Assembly (NCBI GenBank): GCA_024402755.1
Contig: JAKSTD010000004.1
Location: 1 to 13,784, forward strand
DNA: 13,784 bases
Direction of reading: 5' to 3'
Source of the DNA: Alphaproteobacteria bacterium
Lineage (GTDB): Bacteria; Pseudomonadota; Alphaproteobacteria; Rs-D84
Part shown: one piece after another, positions 13,034 to 13,784 of the stretch
Layout: the number at the start of each line of letters is the position of its first letter
Position numbering within the stretch: the stretch's first letter is position 1
Notes under the pieces: generated by a model
Told to the model about the DNA's origin: nothing
Seen by the model: only the letters and a program-made list of their open reading frames with translations
Database searches by the model: none
Program-made: the position numbers and the translations under genes

Positions 13034-13784
13034 ATGAGTATGGAAATAAAAGAACCACATGGTCGTGAAACTTGTGTCGCTTATTTTGGCGACTTGTATG
13101 TCATGAAGCGTCCGTTGCCAGGGCGCGATAAAGATGCATGGTTGAAAAAACAGCACAGAACCAAGGAAATTATTGATGAAATAGGGGCATTGAATAACCC
13201 TGTATATAATATTCCAAAAATGGTTTATATCAAAGATGATGAATATCAATTATTGGAAGAACGCGCAATGGGTGAACCATTAAATCTGGAATTTTATCAA
13301 AGTTTATCCCCACGTCAACGCACAGAAATCGTAAATGGAATCGCCAGTTTTTTAGTTGATATGAATGAATTAAAACCTGTGCACGAAGAGGTTTATCATA
13401 ATATTTCAACAGAATTAAAAATGGAAAAATTTGGAAATATTATCGAAAGCAAAATGCCGCGTTGGTTTAAAACAGATGAAATTAAATATATAGCTAATTT
13501 GAAAAAAGAAATTTCTGGATTTGAATATGTTACACGTGAAGCTTGGTCGCATAGCGATTTGAATCCTGGTAATATCTTATATGATAAAAATACCAGCAAA
13601 TTATCTTTTATAGATTTTGCCGAAGCAAGTTATAATTTTATCTATCGCGATATTTTTTCACCGTTGAATGTGGACCTTAGAATTTGCAGACCTGTGTACG
13701 ATTTATACACCAGATTACATGACAAAGATAAATATAAAATGCCCGGACTTCGCAATCCAGAATTGCAGCGAATTATGCGATACA
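13034..13784 (+). CDS. Aminoglycoside-phosphotransferase-fold kinase, 3' end beyond window
   Basis: The frame is open for 250 codons to the window edge without a stop. It begins MSMEIKEPHGRETCVAYFGD; a second ATG lies two codons in. The N-lobe has YVMKRPLPGRD, where K25 could be the ATP-binding lysine, and a hinge-like YQLLEERAMGEPL. The C-lobe carries the Brenner-type catalytic motif HSDLNPGN (173-180: catalytic D175, Mg-binding N180) and the second metal motif SFIDFAEA with D194. This is the APH/choline-kinase fold (PF01636-like), whose members phosphorylate small molecules such as choline, thiamine, sugars or aminoglycosides, or act in lipopolysaccharide and cell-wall sugar metabolism. The substrate cannot be told here. 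Chromosomal context and low similarity to resistance enzymes argue against an antibiotic-resistance role. Confidence 0.8.
   Translation, partial: MSMEIKEPHGRETCVAYFGDLYVMKRPLPGRDKDAWLKKQHRTKEIIDEIGALNNPVYNIPKMVYIKDDEYQLLEERAMGEPLNLEFYQSLSPRQRTEIVNGIASFLVDMNELKPVHEEVYHNISTELKMEKFGNIIESKMPRWFKTDEIKYIANLKKEISGFEYVTREAWSHSDLNPGNILYDKNTSKLSFIDFAEASYNFIYRDIFSPLNVDLRICRPVYDLYTRLHDKDKYKMPGLRNPELQRIMRY

Noticed and set aside
1..13784. CRISPR arrays, tRNA or rRNA genes, intact insertion sequences, recoded TGA
   Set aside because: No regularly spaced repeats, cloverleaf, transposase or flanking terminal repeats were seen. TGA terminates secY and tryptophans are encoded by TGG.

Overview
The window looks like chromosome from an AT-rich, Gram-negative, probably host-associated alphaproteobacterium with a trimmed gene set. 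This rests on several things: ribosomal proteins of ordinary bacterial type in spc/alpha-operon order, several exported proteins, an outer-membrane beta-barrel ending in Phe, an EnvC-like divisome factor, and Shine-Dalgarno-led housekeeping genes. TGA is used as a stop (secY) and tryptophan is written TGG, so the standard genetic code applies. The lineage is inferred from gene content and has not been tested with a tree.

Left part (1-3750): the end of rplR, then rpsE, rplO, secY, rpsM and rpsK, all on the + strand, closed by a clear intrinsic terminator. Three genes expected in this order are missing: rpmD between rpsE and rplO, adk between secY and rpsM, and rpoA-rplQ after rpsK. The first two gaps instead contain promoter-like sequences.

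Middle-left (3750-4480): a G/C-rich hairpin, a 79-codon C-terminal remnant of a surface or tail-type protein, a perfect bidirectional terminator, and a solitary infA on the - strand. infA shares its upstream region with a divergent promoter for the next operon.

Centre (4429-9295): a two-gene transcription unit with its own promoter and terminator. It encodes two large exported paralogues (730 and 854 residues). Each has exactly 36 cysteines falling in the same 14 groups, built on a recurring C-x6-C module. I do not recognise a characterised family. This is the best candidate for an undescribed system in the window.

Right part (9300-13784): independent envelope genes, each with its own promoter and mostly its own terminator. 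They are a BOF (bacterial OB-fold) exported protein, a beta-barrel outer-membrane protein, an EnvC-like murein hydrolase activator (- strand), an unrecognised AT-rich gene, and the beginning of an aminoglycoside-phosphotransferase-fold kinase cut by the window end. For four of these five genes the predicted transcription start falls 0-3 bases before the ATG, with no Shine-Dalgarno sequence. This suggests leaderless mRNAs, in contrast to the Shine-Dalgarno-led genes to the left. No tRNA, rRNA, CRISPR array or intact mobile element was seen.
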